Assembly (NCBI GenBank): GCA_963715995.1
Contig: OY970283.1
Location: forward strand, 1,240,001-1,304,000
Source: DATBDN01 sp963715995
GTDB lineage: Bacteria > Actinomycetota > Thermoleophilia > Solirubrobacterales > Thermoleophilaceae
Direction of reading: 5' to 3'
Length of the DNA stretch: 64,000 nt
Position numbers and translations under genes: made by a program. Positions 1 through 7,607 of this stretch are shown here, piece by piece (positions within the stretch are counted from its first letter, which is position 1; the number at the start of each line of letters is the position of its first letter). The notes beneath the pieces were generated by a model. It had not been told where the DNA came from, searched no databases, and saw only the letters and a list, made by a program, of their open reading frames with translations.

Positions 1-664
1 GCCCCAGCGTCATCCCGGCGCCGACCACGCCGTGAGGGTTCGTGGTCCGCGCCCAGAGCGCGGCCGCGCCGCCGGTGGCCAGGATCGTGCCGCGCGCGCG
101 AACGGCGCACTCGCGGCCGCCGTGCTCGCGCAGGTGCGCGCCCACGCAGCGGTCGTCCACACGCGCGAGCGAGACCGCCGACGTGTTCTCGAGCACGCGC
201 ACGTTCGGGTCGAGCGCGACCCGCGCCGAGAGGTCACGTGTGATGCGCCGCCCGGTCGCGCTGCCGCCCGCGTGCACGACGCGGCGGCGCGAGTGGCCGC
301 CTTCCAGCCCGAGCGCGAGCGCGCCGTGGCGGTCCGCGTCGAAGCTCACGCCGAGCTCCTCGAGGTGCGCCACGCGCGCCGGCGCGTCCTCGCACAGGAC
401 TCGCACCGCCGACTCGCGTGAGAGCACACGGCCTGCCTTGAGCGTGTCGCGCATGTGCAGCTCGACCGAGTCGTCCGCGGCGAGCGCCGCGGCGATCCCG
501 CCCTGGGCCCAGTAGCTCGCAGACTGCGCCAGTGGCGAGCTCGACACGAGCACCACGCGCGCGCCCGCTTGGGCCGCTACGACGGCGGCATAGAGACCGG
601 CGGCTCCTGCGCCGATGACGGCGACGTCGCCGTCGACCGTGTCGATGTCGCGAGCGGGCGTCAC
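1..664 (-). CDS. nadB: L-aspartate oxidase NadB (5' part; gene runs off the left edge)
   Basis: Reverse-strand translation from GTG at 664 gives an open frame to the window edge (221 codons). It opens with an FAD-binding Rossmann motif DVAVIGAGAAGLYAA, followed by the family signature SYWAQGGIAAAL and then HAGGSATGR. These are hallmarks of L-aspartate oxidase, a flavoprotein that oxidises L-aspartate to iminoaspartate for quinolinate and NAD synthesis. The succinate dehydrogenase flavoprotein family is related, but the AQGGIAAAL and HAGGSATGR wording fits NadB better. The C-terminal half lies outside the window. The start is inferred from the first GTG before the FAD motif; it lies 26 bp from the divergent deacetylase gene, so the two probably share a promoter region. 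Confidence 0.88.
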   Translation of the reverse strand, partial: MTPARDIDTVDGDVAVIGAGAAGLYAAVVAAQAGARVVLVSSSPLAQSASYWAQGGIAAALAADDSVELHMRDTLKAGRVLSRESAVRVLCEDAPARVAHLEELGVSFDADRHGALALGLEGGHSRRRVVHAGGSATGRRITRDLSARVALDPNVRVLENTSAVSLARVDDRCVGAHLREHGGRECAVRARGTILATGGAAALWARTTNPHGVVGAGMTLG

Positions 665-690
665 GGCCAGGCAGGGCCTACCGTATCGGG

Positions 691-1614
691 ATGCCGCCCG
701 CGCTCTACTTCCAGCACGCGTCGTCGGTCGAGCACGACACCGGGAGCCACCCCGAGAACAAGGCGCGGATCCCGGCGATCGAGCACGAGCTGGCTCGCCG
801 CGACTGGCTCGGCTGGGAGCGGCGCCAGGCCCGGGCGGCCACCCAGGAGCAGCTCGAAGCGGTGCATCCGGCTGCGCACATCGAGCGCATCCGCGCGATG
901 TCCGAGGCGGGCGGCGGCTGGTTCGACGCCGACACGATGGCGAGCGCCGGGTCCTACACCGCTGCGCTCCACGCAGCAGGCGGCGCCTGTGCGGTGGTCG
1001 ACGCGATCGTCTCGGGCGAGGCCCGGACGGCGTTCGCCGGGATGAGGCCGCCGGGCCACCACTGCGAGGTTGCGCGTCCGATGGGCTTCTGCCTGTTCAA
1101 CAGCGTCGCGATCGCCGCCCAGCACGCGCGCGGCGCGCACGGCATCGAGCGCGTCGCGATCTTCGACTGGGACGTGCACCACGGCAACGGCACGAACGAC
1201 ATCTTCCACTCGCGCAGCGACGTGCTCTACATCTCGATCCACCAGTCGCCGCTCTATCCAGGGACCGGGCGCCGCGACGACACGGGTTCGGGCGCCGGCG
1301 AGGGGTTCACGCTCAACCTGCCGGTGCCGCCCGGCTCGGGCGACGAGGTGTGGCTGCCGCTGGTCGACGACGTCGTGGTCCCGCGGCTGGCCGAGTTCGA
1401 GCCGGGCCTGATCCTGGTCTCGGCCGGATTCGACGCGCACCGTGCCGACCCGCTGGCGCAGTGCGCCCTGACCGAGGACTCGTTCGCTGCGATGGGCACA
1501 CGCGTGCGTGAGGCGGCGGGACGCCTCGGTGCTCCTTACGGCGCTGTGCTCGAGGGTGGTTACGACCTCGACGCGCTGGCGGCCTCGGTGGCCGCGACGC
1601 TCGAGGTGTTCTGA
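691..1614 (+). CDS. Histone deacetylase family (AcuC/acetylpolyamine amidohydrolase-like) deacetylase
   Basis: A 307-residue single-domain protein, the usual length for bacterial class I/II HDAC-like zinc amidohydrolases. Visible motifs are RPPGHHCE (active-site His pair), FDWDVHHGNGT (zinc-binding Asp and His), SAGFDAHRADPL (second zinc Asp) and LEGGYDL near the C-terminus (catalytic Tyr). The family removes acetyl groups from lysines, acetylpolyamines or other acyl-amines. The substrate cannot be read from sequence. It is divergent from nadB and convergent with the zinc-ribbon/SPOR gene, whose stop lies 3 bp beyond. The absence of a signal peptide indicates a cytoplasmic enzyme. Confidence 0.9.
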   Translation: MPPALYFQHASSVEHDTGSHPENKARIPAIEHELARRDWLGWERRQARAATQEQLEAVHPAAHIERIRAMSEAGGGWFDADTMASAGSYTAALHAAGGACAVVDAIVSGEARTAFAGMRPPGHHCEVARPMGFCLFNSVAIAAQHARGAHGIERVAIFDWDVHHGNGTNDIFHSRSDVLYISIHQSPLYPGTGRRDDTGSGAGEGFTLNLPVPPGSGDEVWLPLVDDVVVPRLAEFEPGLILVSAGFDAHRADPLAQCALTEDSFAAMGTRVREAAGRLGAPYGAVLEGGYDLDALAASVAATLEVF

Positions 1615-1617
1615 CCG

Positions 1618-2361
1618 CTACGGCTTGGCGTTCGGGTCCTTCGACACGAAGCGCGAGTAGGCGTCGCCGAACTCGCCCTTGCCGCGATCGCTTGCGGCCT
1701 GAGCGTCGGCCTGGTCCTTCGCGTCGAACTGGCCGTCGAAGACCACCCAGTAGCCCGGGCGCAGCGTCGGGAAGTCGTCGGAGTGGAGGATCGCCGCGGT
1801 GCCGATTCCGGCACTCCGCGCGGCCTGAAGCTTCTGGTTGGCCGCAGCCTGCGAGGGCAGCGACGCGAGCACGACGGTGAACGCGCTCTTGCCGGGCGGC
1901 CACCCTGATGTGGCGGTCACGGGGGGCGCTGGTGTCGGCGTGGGTGTTGCCGTGGCGGTGGTGCCGGTCGGCGTGCCGGGCGCAGGCGCAGGCGTCGTCG
2001 CCGACGTGGTCGGCGCGGGCGTTGCGGTGGAGGTTGTCGGCGCGCTGTCTGCCGGCGCGCTCTGCGGCGCCGCGCCCACGGCCGTCGTGGTCGTGACGGA
2101 GTCGTTGTCGGCGGCCAGCACGGCGATCCCAATGCCGAGGCCCGCGAGCAGCAGGACGAAGGCGACGATCGCGGCGGGCAGCCGCCATCCCGCCGGGCGC
2201 TCGTAGGCGAGCGCGAGGCGCGCGCCGCAGTCCAGGCACATGAGCTGCCAGGCCGCCGTGGGCGCGCCGCAGTTCGGGCACGCGAGCGTCTCGGGCTCGC
2301 CGGGCGCCTCCTGCTCGATGCTCACCTGGTCGCCCGTGTCCGGATCCACCACGGTGCTCAC
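1618..2361 (-). CDS. Zinc-ribbon, single-TM, SPOR-like protein
   Basis: A 247-residue protein read from GTG at 2361, which overlaps the upstream zinc-ribbon gene's TGA (GTGA). Order of parts: a zinc ribbon with two CxxC pairs (CPNCG and CLDCG, about residues 22-45), one transmembrane helix (about 60-80), a long Thr/Pro/Ala-rich linker (about 85-155), and a C-terminal segment of about 85 residues that looks like a SPOR fold (FTVVLASLPSQAAANQ, then YWVVFDGQF). SPOR domains bind septal peptidoglycan lacking stem peptides in other bacteria; that role here is inference. The topology predicts a cytoplasmic zinc ribbon joined through the membrane to an extracytoplasmic wall-binding domain. Longer in-frame upstream starts lie inside the neighbouring gene and are rejected. 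Confidence 0.75.
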   Translation of the reverse strand: MSTVVDPDTGDQVSIEQEAPGEPETLACPNCGAPTAAWQLMCLDCGARLALAYERPAGWRLPAAIVAFVLLLAGLGIGIAVLAADNDSVTTTTAVGAAPQSAPADSAPTTSTATPAPTTSATTPAPAPGTPTGTTATATPTPTPAPPVTATSGWPPGKSAFTVVLASLPSQAAANQKLQAARSAGIGTAAILHSDDFPTLRPGYWVVFDGQFDAKDQADAQAASDRGKGEFGDAYSRFVSKDPNAKP

Positions 2362-2906
2362 GCCTCGACCTCCATGACGGTGGTGGGCTCGGCGGCGATC
2401 TCCTCGCGCGCATCCGTCAAGGGCGTGTCGGCCACCTCGGGCGGCGTCTGCGGAGCCGCGTCGGGACGCCCGTCGAGCGGCGTGCCGCAGTTCGAGCAGA
2501 AGCGCGCGCTGTTCGAAGCGAGCGTGCCGCAGGTGGGGCACGGCCCGGCGATTCCGGCGGCGGCCACGCGCGCCAGGTCCGCATCCACGCCGATCGCAGC
2601 GGCCAGGGCACGGGCGTCGGCGTCGGTTGCGGCGACCTCGCGGATCTTGCTGTTGATGACGGGCGTGTCCTCGCGGCCCTGCCTGTGTGCTTCGAGCACG
2701 AGCGCGCCGAGCTCGACCAGCTGCGCGTCACGCAGCCGGCGCAGCTCGCGCAGCTGCCGGCGCATGCGGCCGCGCTCACGCGTACCGCCCGGCGCGACCG
2801 CTTCCGCGCCGCGGTCGATCCCAGCGGGCACGTCGGACCCACGCGCGGAGCGGTCCACGCGTTCGCTGAATCGTGTCCTCAGGCCTGTCAGGAAGGAAGG
2901 TGGCAT
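2358..2906 (-). CDS. Double-CxxC zinc-ribbon protein with helical N-terminus
   Basis: A 182-residue protein from ATG at 2906. The N-terminal 110 residues are charged and probably helical or coiled coil (RRQLRELRRLRDAQLVELG). The middle carries a zinc ribbon, CPTCG-N10-CSNCG, followed by an acidic Pro-rich tail ending at the overlap with the next zinc-ribbon gene (GTGA), so the two are translationally coupled. The open frame continues upstream of 2906, but that stretch runs into the glycosyltransferase gene and has no family character, so ATG 2906 is preferred. The function is unknown; the pair looks like a two-gene unit with a soluble partner here and a membrane-anchored SPOR partner downstream. 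Confidence 0.7.
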   Translation of the reverse strand: MPPSFLTGLRTRFSERVDRSARGSDVPAGIDRGAEAVAPGGTRERGRMRRQLRELRRLRDAQLVELGALVLEAHRQGREDTPVINSKIREVAATDADARALAAAIGVDADLARVAAAGIAGPCPTCGTLASNSARFCSNCGTPLDGRPDAAPQTPPEVADTPLTDAREEIAAEPTTVMEVEA

Positions 2907-3015
2907 CGACGTCTCGGGGGCTCGGCGCGAATCAGGCACGAAGCCAGTACCGGAGCTAACCGGCACTTTATCGACGCGTTCCCCGTAGGAACGGGGCGTA
3001 AACGACTGACGGAGG
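2907..3015 (-). other. Intergenic leader with two or three predicted hairpins
   Basis: On the minus strand, between the glycosyltransferase stop and the zinc-ribbon start, two strong stems are visible. One is CCCCGT-TCCT-ACGGGG (about 2981-2996). The other is a 7-bp GTGCCGG/CCGGTAC stem with one G-U pair (about 2947-2966), followed by a small GGC-TTCGT-GCC hairpin. There is no U-run after them, so they do not look like a classical terminator. I could not match the arrangement to a named riboswitch class. Confidence 0.4.
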
Positions 3016-3951
3016 TCACTCGGTGAGCTCACGGTATGCCTGGAACACGCGCCGGGCCATTCGGTCGCGCTCGAACAGCGCAGCACGCGCACGGCCGTGC
3101 ACACGCGGGTCCGGCTGATCGAGCTGGGCGCGGGCGACCGGCACCCAGGCGCCAAGCTCCCACGGAGCGCAGAGCGTGCCCTCGATGCCCGCGAGCGCCA
3201 GCGCCGCGATGCCCACGTCTGTCGACAGCACCGGCACGTCGCAGGCGAGGGCCTCGAGTGCCGCCAGGCCGAAGCCCTCGCGCTCGGATGTGACGCACAC
3301 GGCGGCCGCCGCGTTCACGAACAACGGCACGCGCTCGGGGTCGACGCCGCCGAGCGTGAGCAGCTCCGCTCCCACAGCGGAGGCGAGCGCGGTGGCGCGG
3401 TCGTGCCGCTTCTCGGCGCGGGCTGGATCGGCGGGGAACAGCAGGTAGCGCCCGTCCAGCGACAGCCCGAGCTCGGCCCGCGCGTCGGCCCGCGCGATCG
3501 GCTTGAAGCGATCGAGGTCGAGGCCGGTTGGCAGCACCGCAACCCCGAGCGAGTGCCCCGCCCCGGGCAGCCGCCTGCGCGCGAGGTTGGCCGACGCCGT
3601 CGCGGGCAGTGCCGCCGCACGTGCCAGCACGCGCGACATGCGCCCGACAACCGCGTGCTCCAGGTCGGTGCCGTGGAAGGTGACCACCAGCGGAGCGCCG
3701 CCGCCCAGCGCCCGCGCCGTCCAGCCGCCGAGGCCGTGATGGGCGTGCACGACGTCGAAGCCGCCGCCGCGGTGGCGCCGGCGCAGCTCACGCGCCGCAC
3801 GCGCGTAGTTGAGGCCGCCGGGCTCGAACTGGAACACCTCGACGTCGAGCCCGTCGATCTTGCGCAGCGACTCCACCTGGTCGGCCACGAAGCGCCCGCG
3901 CTCGGGGTGCGCAGCGGTGGGGTAGAGGCTCGTGACGACGAGGGCCCGCAC
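3016..3951 (-). CDS. GT4-family glycosyltransferase
   Basis: A 311-residue protein with the N-terminal Rossmann start RALVVTSLYPTAAHPERGRF, HAHHGLGG, and the C-terminal GT4 signature SEREGFGLAALEALACDVPVL (its glutamates contact the nucleotide-sugar). It is somewhat short for GT4 enzymes (usually about 350-400). Such enzymes transfer a sugar from a nucleotide donor to lipid, protein or polysaccharide acceptors at the inner face of the membrane; donor and acceptor cannot be told from sequence. It is transcribed away from the Flp pilin gene and is followed by the structured intergenic stretch and the zinc-ribbon pair. Confidence 0.85.
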   Translation of the reverse strand: MRALVVTSLYPTAAHPERGRFVADQVESLRKIDGLDVEVFQFEPGGLNYARAARELRRRHRGGGFDVVHAHHGLGGWTARALGGGAPLVVTFHGTDLEHAVVGRMSRVLARAAALPATASANLARRRLPGAGHSLGVAVLPTGLDLDRFKPIARADARAELGLSLDGRYLLFPADPARAEKRHDRATALASAVGAELLTLGGVDPERVPLFVNAAAAVCVTSEREGFGLAALEALACDVPVLSTDVGIAALALAGIEGTLCAPWELGAWVPVARAQLDQPDPRVHGRARAALFERDRMARRVFQAYRELTE

Positions 3952-4035
3952 GCGCCGTTTGTAACACCCAGGTCTGGTTCCGTAACGCTCGCGGGCGCAC
4001 GATCGCAGCCTCCACCCACGACAAGGAGGCAGTCG

Positions 4036-4254
4036 ATGTACCAGCTATTCGGATATCTGCACGCACGCGCGCTCCAGCTCCGCGACGAGGCCGGACAGGG
4101 GACGGTCGAGTACGTGGCTCTGATCCTGCTCGTCGCGCTGGTCATGGCCGGCGTCATCACGGCGATGAACGGGTTCAAGACCGATCAGGGCAAGGACCTG
4201 GGCGACGCGATCCTCGGGAAGATCCGCGACGCCGTCGACAAGGTGCAGTTCTGA
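4036..4254 (+). CDS. Flp/Fap-type pilin subunit (orphan)
   Basis: A 72-residue peptide from ATG 4036, preceded by an excellent ribosome-binding site (AAGGAGG, 4023-4029). It has a short charged leader ending DEAGQGTVEYVALILLVALV, which combines the G-x-x-x-VEY boundary of Flp pilins with the start of their hydrophobic helix. Prepilin peptidase should cut near the Gly and leave a helix-rich mature pilin. No tad/cpa assembly genes are in the window, so the subunit is an orphan here. A longer in-frame upstream extension overlaps the antisense glycosyltransferase and is not believed. Confidence 0.8.
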   Translation: MYQLFGYLHARALQLRDEAGQGTVEYVALILLVALVMAGVITAMNGFKTDQGKDLGDAILGKIRDAVDKVQF

Positions 4255-4266
4255 CCAGGCGAAGGC

Positions 4267-4887
4267 CTACAGCGACAGCCGGCGCATGAGCTCGGCGAGC
4301 CCGGGATTGGCGTGCGGGCCGGCGCCGGCGAGCTGCTCGATCACGCGTTCGCGCACGGGCAGCGGCATCGCCTGCGAGAGCTTGGCCTTCGCCTCGACCG
4401 AGCTGGCCGCCAGCCGGAAGGCGATCGTGCCGGGCGCGATCCGGCGTGAGGTCTCGAGGCCCTTGCCCTCCAGTCGCCACGGCGAGGGCTCGGGCGCCTC
4501 GTGGTGCTCCAGCGTGCGCCGGAGCAGGTCGAAGACCTCATCCGGGTCGTTGATCGCCTCCGCCTTGCCGTGCAGGTGGACCGAGATGTGGTTCCACGTG
4601 CTCGGGATGCGCGTCACATCGGGGGCGTACCAGGAAGCCGAGATGTAGCCGTGCGGGCCGTCGAAGATCAGCAGCACATCGGCCCCGGCTTCGATGTCGG
4701 CCGCCTGCGGGTCCTCGCGCCCGAAGTGGCCACGCACCACGAAGTCCTCGCCCGGGTCGAGCAGGAAGTAGCCGTAGGTCGCGCGCAGGCCGCCGGGCCC
4801 GGCGGTGACGATGCGCGCCCAGCCGTATTCCTCGATCAGGCGGCGTGCCTCGGCGGGCTCGAGCTTGTACTTGCCCTGGACGAACAC
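4267..4887 (-). CDS. PaiB-like FMN-binding split-barrel protein
   Basis: A 206-residue protein from GTG 4887. The sequence FVQGKYKLEPAEARRLIEEY, then VTAGPGGLRATYGYFLLDP, GHFGREDPQ and ISASWYAPDVTRIPSTWNHI, matches the FMN-binding negative transcriptional regulator family (PaiB/YhbP-like split barrel), which is normally about 200-215 residues. The start is placed at the conserved F-V-x-x-x-Y opening. PaiB affects protease and sporulation genes in Bacillus, but most family members are uncharacterised. It lies 14 bp downstream of the frameshifted DUF488 gene in the same direction. Confidence 0.8.
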   Translation of the reverse strand: MFVQGKYKLEPAEARRLIEEYGWARIVTAGPGGLRATYGYFLLDPGEDFVVRGHFGREDPQAADIEAGADVLLIFDGPHGYISASWYAPDVTRIPSTWNHISVHLHGKAEAINDPDEVFDLLRRTLEHHEAPEPSPWRLEGKGLETSRRIAPGTIAFRLAASSVEAKAKLSQAMPLPVRERVIEQLAGAGPHANPGLAELMRRLSL

Positions 4888-4901
4888 ACCACCACGGTAA
4901 A

Positions 4902-5389
4902 TCAGGTCGGCGGCAGCAAGTGCTCGACCTCGAGCCCGGAGCACTCTGCAAGCGCCTCGGCCACCAGCGAGCGGTGGCAGGCCTCCGGGTCGCGCTCCAC
5001 GCACAACAGCGCTGTCGCGCCGGCGGCGGCAGCGAGTCGGCCACCCCGCGCAGGTCCACCTGGTCGAGCCGCTCGTGCCTGAAGCGCTCCACGTATTCGG
5101 GGGCCAGCCTCGCGCGTGAGCGCTTGCCCACGCCCTCGCGGGCATCCTCGGCGTACTGGAGCTGGCGCAGCTCGGTCGTCGGCGCGAGCTGCGGCATGTG
5201 TTCGTAGGCGATCCCTGCATCCGCCAGCGCAGCCTGAAGCCGCTTCGAGTTGGCCCACGCGTATGCGGGGCCGCGCACGCCTCGCCGCTGGCGGACATCG
5301 AGCAGCAATTTCACGTCGGCGCGCCGTAGTGCTGCCAGGAACGTCTCGAGGCTCCAGTCGTAGACCCCGATTGTCACAAGCCTTGCCAC
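4902..5389 (-). pseudogene. DUF488-family gene split by a single-base frameshift
   Basis: The first part (from GTG 5389 or GTG 5377) reads VTIGVYDWSLETFLAALRR and LLLDVRQRRGVRGPAYAW, a typical DUF488 N-terminus. It continues to LDQVDLRGVAD near 5042. The family's C-terminal motif ALLCVERDPEACHRSLVAEAL then appears in a different frame and runs to the stop at 4902. Joining GVAD to LAAAAGATALLCVERD needs one extra base near 5035-5045, in a run of GCC/CGG triplets. Either the gene is broken or the base is a sequencing error. The joined protein would be about 162 residues, near the family norm. The molecular function of DUF488 is unknown. Confidence 0.8.
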
Positions 5390-5428
5390 TCGCAGATCGT
5401 CGCAGTCGGTCGTGCGAACATCACGGGC

Positions 5429-6274
5429 GTGGGTGCCCCGGACCGACATGGACCCGTCGCGCTCTTCGACTCGGGCGTCGGAGGCCTGACCGTGCTCCAC
5501 GAGTGCCTCGTGCAGATCCCGCACGAGGACTTTCTCTACCTGGGCGACACGGCGCGCTTTCCCTACGGCGAGCGCTCGCTCGAGGAACTGCGCGGGTTCG
5601 CGCACGAGCTCGCCGAGATCCTGGTGGCCGAGGGGGCGAAGCTGCTCGTGGTCGCCTGCAACTCGGCCACGAGTGCCTCGATGCCCGGGCTGCGCCGCGA
5701 CCTCGCGGGCGTGGTCGACGTGATCAGCGTGGTCGAGCCCGAGTCGCGGCTGGCGGCCGACACGACCACCAATCGCCGCATCGGCCTGCTCGCCACGCCG
5801 GCGACGGTCGACAGCGGCTCCTACCAGCGCGCGCTGCGCGGGTCGGCGCCGGGCTGCGAGGTCACGGCGGTCGGTACGCAAGAGCTCGCGCCGCTGATCC
5901 AGCGCGAGGGCGACTGGTGGGACCAGGAGCTCGTCGACTGCGTCGACCGGGTCTGCGAGCCGCTCTCGGCCGCGAAGGTCGACACCGTCATCCTCGGCTG
6001 CACGCACTACCCGCTCATCCGCCCGATCCTTCAGCGCCGGCTCGGCCGCCGGGTGCGGCTGGTCACCTCGGGCGCGGCGATCGCCGAGACGGTGCACCAG
6101 GCGCTGCGGGCCGACGGGCTTGCGCGCGACGACGAGAGCCGCCGCGGGGACTACGGCTTCATGTGCACGGGCGACCCTGACGAGTTCCACCGGATCGGCG
6201 GGCGTTTCCTCCAGATGCCGCTCGGGCAGGTGCGGCACGTGGAGGTCAGCGATCCGAGGAAGGCAGCGGCATGA
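5429..6274 (+). CDS. murI: Glutamate racemase
   Basis: A 281-residue enzyme interconverting L- and D-glutamate for peptidoglycan. Visible motifs are VALFDSGVGGLTVL (phosphate-loop-like N-terminus with the catalytic-region Asp-Ser), GDTARFPYG, VVACNSATSAS with catalytic Cys 1, and VILGCTHYPLI with catalytic Cys 2. The length is normal. GTG 5429 is the start closest to the conserved N-terminus. The last four bases overlap rph (ATGA), making murI the first gene of the run murI-rph-rdgB-CDF. A short intergenic region of 39 bp separates it from the divergent DUF488 gene. Confidence 0.96.
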   Translation: MGAPDRHGPVALFDSGVGGLTVLHECLVQIPHEDFLYLGDTARFPYGERSLEELRGFAHELAEILVAEGAKLLVVACNSATSASMPGLRRDLAGVVDVISVVEPESRLAADTTTNRRIGLLATPATVDSGSYQRALRGSAPGCEVTAVGTQELAPLIQREGDWWDQELVDCVDRVCEPLSAAKVDTVILGCTHYPLIRPILQRRLGRRVRLVTSGAAIAETVHQALRADGLARDDESRRGDYGFMCTGDPDEFHRIGGRFLQMPLGQVRHVEVSDPRKAAA

Positions 6275-7002
6275 GCCGGCCGGACGGCCGCGCGAACGAC
6301 GAGCTGCGCCCTGTCACGTTCGCGCACGACTTCGTCCCGAGCGCGACGGGATCGGTCCTGATCGCCCAGGGCGACACGCGCGTCATCTGCACCGCGTCGG
6401 TCGTCGAGAACGTGCCGCGCTGGATGGCCGGCAAGGGCCGCGGCTGGGTCACGGCCGAGTACGGGATGCTTCCCGCCTCCACCGGTGACCGCAAGCAGCG
6501 CGACGTCACGAAGGGACGGCCCGACGGCCGTACGGTCGAGATCCAGCGGCTGATAGGCCGCTCGCTGCGGGGCATCGTCGACTTCGAGGCGCTCGGCGAG
6601 CGCACCGTCTGGGTCGACTGCGACGTGCTCCAGGCTGACGCCGGCACGCGCTGCGCGTCGATCACGGGCGGCTACGTGGCGTTCGCACGCGCCGTGAACC
6701 GCCTCATCGAGAAGGGCGACCTCGAGACCTCGCCGCTCACGCAGTCGGTTGCCGCGATCTCGTGCGGGATGGTCGAGGGCGAGGCCCGGCTCGATCTCAA
6801 CTACATCGAGGACTCGACCGCCGAGGTCGACGCCAACGTGGTCATGACGGGTGACGGAGGGCTGGTCGAGGTGCAGGCGACGGCGGAGCGGACACCGCTC
6901 TCGCGCGCGCACCTGGATGAGCTGCTGGCACTCGCGGGCGACGGCATCGAGTCGCTCAAGGCGGCACAGGCCGATGCCATCGCCGCCGCCGGGCCGGCGT
7001 GA
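6271..7002 (+). CDS. rph: Ribonuclease PH
   Basis: A 243-residue phosphorolytic 3'-5' exoribonuclease that trims tRNA 3' ends. It shows the family opening RPDGRANDELRPV, GSVLIAQGDTRVICTASV, then GRGWVTAEYGMLP and QRLIGRSLR, and the C-terminal core DCDVLQADAGTRCASITGG with the catalytic-site aspartates. Full length for the family. It overlaps murI by ATGA and rdgB by GTGA, so it is translationally coupled on both sides. Confidence 0.96.
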   Translation: MSRPDGRANDELRPVTFAHDFVPSATGSVLIAQGDTRVICTASVVENVPRWMAGKGRGWVTAEYGMLPASTGDRKQRDVTKGRPDGRTVEIQRLIGRSLRGIVDFEALGERTVWVDCDVLQADAGTRCASITGGYVAFARAVNRLIEKGDLETSPLTQSVAAISCGMVEGEARLDLNYIEDSTAEVDANVVMTGDGGLVEVQATAERTPLSRAHLDELLALAGDGIESLKAAQADAIAAAGPA

Positions 7003-7577
7003 AGCTCGTCCTCGCGACTCGCAACGAGCACAAGCTGCGGGAGTTCCGCGAGGCCCTGCCGGGGATCGAGATCGAAGCGCTGCCCGCGGACGTGCAGCTG
7101 CCGCCCGAGACCGGCGACACGTTCGCGGAGAACGCCGCCGTGAAGGCGCGCACAGCACATGCTGCGACCGGCCTGCCGGCGATCGCCGACGACTCCGGCA
7201 TCGAGGCCGCCGCGCTGGGGGGACGGCCGGGCGTGCGCAGCGCGCGCTTTGCGGGTGAGGACGCGAGCGACGAGGCCAACCTGGCCAAGCTGCTCGCCGA
7301 CGTGCCCGCTGACGGCGACCGCAGCGTCGCGTACGTCTGCGCGCTGGTGCACGTTGCGGCTGATGGCGAGGAGTGGCTCTTCGAGCACCGCTGCGAAGGC
7401 CGGCTGGCGCGCGAGCCGCGCGGCGACGGCGGCTTCGGCTACGACCCCGCGTTCATTCCCGGCGACTACGACGACGGCCGCACGATGGCCGAGCTGAGCC
7501 CGGAGGAGAAGCACGCGATCAGCCACCGCGGGCGCGCCGCGCGCGCATTCCGCGACTGGCTGGAGGCACGCTCGTGA
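6999..7577 (+). CDS. rdgB: dITP/XTP pyrophosphatase (non-canonical purine NTPase)
   Basis: A 192-residue house-cleaning enzyme that hydrolyses dITP, ITP and XTP to monophosphates. Motifs: LVLATRNEHKLREFREAL at the N-terminus (SxNxxK-like substrate pocket), FAENAAVKAR, IADDSGIEAAAL (metal-binding Asp pair), FGYDPAFIPGDYDDGRTMAEL and HAISHRGRA. The start GTG 6999 overlaps the rph stop. Its last codons form the first copy of a 23-bp near-perfect duplication that continues into the transporter gene. Confidence 0.95.
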   Translation: MKLVLATRNEHKLREFREALPGIEIEALPADVQLPPETGDTFAENAAVKARTAHAATGLPAIADDSGIEAAALGGRPGVRSARFAGEDASDEANLAKLLADVPADGDRSVAYVCALVHVAADGEEWLFEHRCEGRLAREPRGDGGFGYDPAFIPGDYDDGRTMAELSPEEKHAISHRGRAARAFRDWLEARS

Positions 7578-7607
7578 AGGCCCCGGCTGGAGGCGCGCTC
7601 GTGAAGG
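7558..7607 (+). repeat. Near-perfect 23-bp direct repeat at the rdgB/CDF junction
   Basis: GGCTGGAGGCACGCTCGTGA... (7558-7580) is repeated at 7585-7607 with one mismatch in 23 bases. Each copy holds an in-frame GTG followed by A (7574 and 7601), so the transporter has two equivalent candidate starts nine codons apart. Confidence 0.85.

Noticed and set aside
4022..4254. A much longer upstream-extended protein containing the Flp pilin.
   Set aside because: The extension overlaps the antisense glycosyltransferase, whereas ATG 4036 has an ideal ribosome-binding site and the protein then has the normal pilin length.
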